Made by a program: the position numbers and the translations under genes. Source: Promethearchaeota archaeon (GTDB taxonomy: Archaea; Asgardarchaeota; Lokiarchaeia; Sigynarchaeales; SOKP01). Taken from it: DNA of 6,970 bases. Positions within the stretch are counted from its first letter, which is position 1; the number at the start of each line of letters is the position of its first letter. This document shows, piece by piece, positions 5,013 through 6,970 of this stretch. The stretch covers positions 1-6,970 of the forward strand of contig JAEOTV010000161.1 of the NCBI GenBank assembly GCA_016839635.1, given 5' to 3'. The notes below the pieces were generated by a model. That model saw only the letters and a list, made by a program, of their open reading frames with translations, ran no database searches and was not told where the DNA came from.

Positions 5013-5984
5013 CTATTCATTATTATCTTCTTCAGTTTCAGCAACTCTTCTTTCCCTAATTTCTTTCTTAATTTTTTTAATTGTTATTCCTTTTAGTTTA
5101 ATGAATTGATTTACAAATATTAGGGTTGATATTATAATTCCTATTAAGTAAAATACTTGTATTGTCCAGAAAAATGGTTCGATTGCTGTGAAGAATACGA
5201 GATTGAAAGTATAAGATAATGCGGAAATTAGTGTAATCCAGATCATAGAGATAAGTAAAGCGATTCTTTCATAAAACTTTGGTTCTTCTTTATCAAAAAC
5301 AATTATTTTTAGCCAAAAAACAATGCATATAAAGGTTATTGGAGTAAAAATAAGCGAACTAATGGCTATTGGGATAAGTAAGTAAACTGCAAATCGATTT
5401 CTCCAAATATCTAAGACTTCTCCTAATGTCATCTGATCTTGAATTTGAACTTTGGCATACTTTCCTCTCCAACTAAAGTATCCTTTTTTCATTTTTCGTC
5501 CCATTTTTTTTGCCCCACTTTTTATACGTTTGATTATTCCAGTTTCTAAAGCTTCTTGAAATTCTTCTCTGATTAAAGGGATTATATATAAAGAGAGCAT
5601 TAAAGAGATAATACCATAAAGAAAGATAAGAAGATCAAACCAATAGTCTATACCTGTTAGTGGTGTTGTAGGAGGTAAGTTTGAAATAATACTGTAAATA
5701 GAATAACCAATGAAAATCCCTGGAACAATTATTTGTGCTATAATAAGCCCCTGAACATGTTTTTTACTAAGTTTTTCGGTAAAACGATTTAGAAGCCATA
5801 AAATGCCATTAGCAACGGTTAATATCAATCCAAATCCAGAAAGAAGCTTCATTGTCCAAAAGAAAATCAGGAAAGTAAAAGTCAAGTCTACGAAACCTAA
5901 AATAAATTCAAGAATCATGAAGATTGTAGTTCCAACTAAACCAATTATGTAGATTATATCAAATTTTTTGAGTTTAAGATTCAT
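5013..5984 (-). CDS. Polytopic membrane protein of unknown function (323 aa)
   Basis: I do not recognise this family. It shows about seven hydrophobic segments (roughly 9-30, 34-66 which may be two, 78-100, 114-136, 197-228, 239-262, 270-294). Between the fourth and fifth lies a long hydrophilic loop (137-196). Its strongly basic part, KRIKSGAKKMGRKMKKGYFS (152-171), is likely cytosolic by the positive-inside rule and could touch lipid headgroups or nucleic acid. The C-terminal tail (300-323) is charged, first basic (KKIKKEIRERR) then acidic (ETEEDNNE). No conserved catalytic or ligand motif, no cysteine cluster and no signal peptide are seen. The start is ATG at 5984, with no Shine-Dalgarno. 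TATA-like AATATTATTAA/TTTAAAA at 6001-6019 is 17-35 nt upstream, suggesting a leaderless mRNA. Neither neighbour gives functional context; it appears to be its own transcription unit. It could be lineage-specific. Confidence 0.85.
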   Translation of the reverse strand: MNLKLKKFDIIYIIGLVGTTIFMILEFILGFVDLTFTFLIFFWTMKLLSGFGLILTVANGILWLLNRFTEKLSKKHVQGLIIAQIIVPGIFIGYSIYSIISNLPPTTPLTGIDYWFDLLIFLYGIISLMLSLYIIPLIREEFQEALETGIIKRIKSGAKKMGRKMKKGYFSWRGKYAKVQIQDQMTLGEVLDIWRNRFAVYLLIPIAISSLIFTPITFICIVFWLKIIVFDKEEPKFYERIALLISMIWITLISALSYTFNLVFFTAIEPFFWTIQVFYLIGIIISTLIFVNQFIKLKGITIKKIKKEIRERRVAETEEDNNE

Positions 5985-6141
5985 AGATATAATTAATTAC
6001 TTTTAAACTTAATAATATTCGTGTTTTCATAGGTTAATATATAATACTTCAGTTCCACTTTTCTATATTTGCTTGTATCGGACTTTTAATTGATTTCTTT
6101 TTAATACAACCAATTTTGAAATACTCTTTATTCAATACTTT
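5985..6141. other. Intergenic stretch between msrA and the 323-residue membrane-protein gene
   Basis: 157 bp. Only the TATA-like boxes of the membrane-protein gene (6001-6019) are supportable. No strong T-tract follows msrA on its strand, so weak read-through is possible. Confidence 0.4.
6001..6019 (-). promoter_or_regulatory. TATA-like region for the 323-residue membrane-protein gene
   Basis: On the minus strand AATATTATTAA (6019-6009) and TTTAAAA (6007-6001) precede the ATG at 5984 by 17-35 nt. Initiation about 25 nt downstream would fall at or near the ATG, giving a leaderless transcript. Confidence 0.35.
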
Positions 6142-6621
6142 TTAGAGCTGCACTACAAAGCGGTTTTTTCTTTTTTCTGAATATTTTTGATGATACTCTT
6201 CTGCTTTCCAAAACTCTGAAGCGGGAACTATTTGTGTAACAACTGGATTTTTAAAGCGTTTAGACGCATCAAGTTTAGCCTGGGAATTCTCAGCTTTTTC
6301 TTTTTGGTCTGCATTCAGATAAAATATTGCTGAACGATATTGTGAACCAACATCAGGACCTTGACGGTTCAGAGTTGTAGGATCATGAATCGACCAGAAA
6401 ACTTCTAAAAGTTCATCGAAAGATACAATAGAAGGATCAAATGTAATTTCTATAGCCTCAGCATGACCTGTTTTATGAGAACATACTTTTTCATAGGTTG
6501 GGTTAGTAAAGTTCCCTCCAGTATATCCTACACGAGTAGATATAACTCCTTTAACTTTTCTAAAATTAGCTTCAACACCCCAAAAACAACCTGCAGCAAA
6601 AATAGCTTTTTGAGTCTCCAT
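6142..6621 (-). CDS. msrA: Peptide-methionine (S)-S-oxide reductase MsrA
   Basis: Reduces the S epimer of methionine sulfoxide in proteins and free methionine, using thioredoxin-type reductant in the cytosol; a repair enzyme for oxidative damage. The 159-residue protein is a full-length single-domain MsrA. The motif GCFWG (11-15) carries the catalytic Cys12. Tyr43, Glu55 (TGHAE), Asp90 and Tyr95 (GPDVGSQYRS) fall at exactly the spacing of the E. coli active site (Cys51, Tyr82, Glu94, Asp129, Tyr134). The C-terminal EYHQKY (142-147) is conserved. The C-terminal resolving cysteines of the E. coli-type enzyme are absent; the only other cysteine is Cys47 (KVCSHKTGHAE), which may act as the resolving residue. 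The ATG at 6621 lacks a Shine-Dalgarno. msrB lies divergently 153 bp away, so the two complementary reductases probably share a regulatory region. Identification is firm. Confidence 0.98.
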   Translation of the reverse strand: METQKAIFAAGCFWGVEANFRKVKGVISTRVGYTGGNFTNPTYEKVCSHKTGHAEAIEITFDPSIVSFDELLEVFWSIHDPTTLNRQGPDVGSQYRSAIFYLNADQKEKAENSQAKLDASKRFKNPVVTQIVPASEFWKAEEYHQKYSEKRKNRFVVQL

Positions 6622-6774
6622 ATTTATTAATAAAGAAATTTGGAAAGTTAAACATAGGGCTAATTTTCTATAAACTTAGAATTAATAATTTGTTATTTTT
6701 ATAATCAAATAAAAGCATTAGCTTTATTGTCTATAAAGCATGGATTATAATACTTCCAATTATTTGTGAAATCT
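6622..6774. promoter_or_regulatory. Shared msrA/msrB divergent promoter region
   Basis: For msrA, the minus-strand TTTATAG (6674-6668) lies about 50 nt before the ATG, predicting a leader of about 20-25 nt. For msrB, ATTATAAT (6744-6751) ends 24 nt before the ATG at 6775, predicting a leaderless mRNA; CTATAAAG (6731-6738) is a second candidate. Confidence 0.45.
6709..6739. promoter_or_regulatory. Three ATAAAGC-type half-sites between msrA and msrB
   Basis: GCTTTAT (6721-6727) and ATAAAGC (6733-6739) form a 7-bp inverted repeat with a 5-nt spacer, overlapping the TATA-like CTATAAAG. A third, near-identical half-site, ATAAAAGC, lies at 6709-6716. The position between divergent stress-repair genes suits an operator for a dimeric redox regulator. 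This is inference; no regulator gene is in the window. Confidence 0.35.
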
Positions 6775-6970
6775 ATGGAATCTGAAATAAATGAAGATAA
6801 ATGGAAAAAAAAGTTAACTAAAGAACAATATAAAGTTCTCCGTGAAAAAGGAACTGAAGCCCCATTTACAGGAATTTATGTAAATAATCATGAAAAGGGA
6901 ATTTATAGATGTGCGGGTTGTGGAGCTCCTTTATTTTCTTCTAATGATAAGTTTAATTCTGGGACAGGAT
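6775..6970 (+). CDS. msrB: Peptide-methionine (R)-S-oxide reductase MsrB, N-terminal part (runs off right edge)
   Basis: Reduces the R epimer of methionine sulfoxide, complementing MsrA. The ATG at 6775 is followed by 65 complete codons before the edge. The N-terminal region ([23 protein letters not shown], within 14-35) and [20 protein letters not shown] (44-63) are diagnostic of the SelR/MsrB fold. Cys46 and Cys49 form the first CxxC pair of the structural zinc site. The sequence then reads SGTG where some MsrBs have SGCG with a resolving cysteine, so this enzyme probably uses another cysteine or a direct reductant. The catalytic cysteine and second zinc pair lie beyond the edge. The TATA-like ATTATAAT 24-31 nt upstream suggests a leaderless transcript. 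The short acidic/basic leader ([13 protein letters not shown]) shows no targeting signal. Identification is firm. Confidence 0.96.
   Translation, partial: MESEINEDKWKKKLTKEQYKVLREKGTEAPFTGIYVNNHEKGIYRCAGCGAPLFSSNDKFNSGTG

Noticed and set aside
5974..6030. 18-codon upstream ORF (ATG at 6030) overlapping the start of the 323-residue protein
   Set aside because: It is probably upstream of the transcription start predicted from the TATA-like boxes at 6001-6019, and is too short to support.
1..6970. CRISPR arrays, tRNA/rRNA genes, insertion sequences, integrase or attachment sites
   Set aside because: No regularly spaced repeats, cloverleaf-like GC-rich segments, transposase motifs or terminal repeats were seen on reading either strand.

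Overview
The window is strongly AT-rich. Its genes are preceded by TATA-like boxes, most lack a clear Shine-Dalgarno sequence, and several probably make leaderless or very short-leader mRNAs. Genes end in long T-runs and TTG/GTG starts are used. With a TPR protein, a tail-anchored zinc-ribbon protein and several lineage-type membrane proteins, this suggests an archaeon, most likely of the Asgard (Lokiarchaeia-like) group. That assignment is an inference from style; no rRNA or marker gene is present.

Layout, left to right. The minus strand of 1-2857 reads, in transcription order: a membrane-anchored PD-(D/E)XK-type nuclease with a C-terminal CPxCG knuckle (2857-2223, reading frame disturbed near its start), a ZIP-family metal transporter (2141-1293), a 53-residue four-cysteine small protein (1149-988), and the first ~300 residues of an acyl-CoA dehydrogenase running off the left edge (911-1). 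Divergent from the nuclease are two plus-strand genes: an eight-repeat TPR protein (3017-3874) and a tail-anchored zinc-ribbon/coiled-coil protein (3945-4226). Two unrelated multi-pass membrane proteins on the minus strand follow (4823-4263, DUF2238/YjdF-like; 5984-5013, unrecognised). The right end holds a divergent methionine sulfoxide reductase pair: msrA (minus, 6621-6142) and the start of msrB (plus, 6775 to the edge).

The only clear functional partnership is MsrA/MsrB, which repair the S and R epimers of methionine sulfoxide; the 153-bp region between them carries operator-like half-sites. The other genes look like a patchwork of separate transcription units, most with their own TATA-like box and T-rich end, and I see no defence island, CRISPR array, tRNA, rRNA or insertion sequence.

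The most notable points are genes that a standard ATG-based call would miss or truncate. The nuclease has no ATG/GTG/TTG upstream of its catalytic core in its own frame, and an upstream 37-codon ORF would join it by a -1 shift. The four-cysteine protein starts with GTG. I do not see convincing evidence for a new multi-gene system; the membrane-tethered nuclease is the best candidate for undescribed biology.
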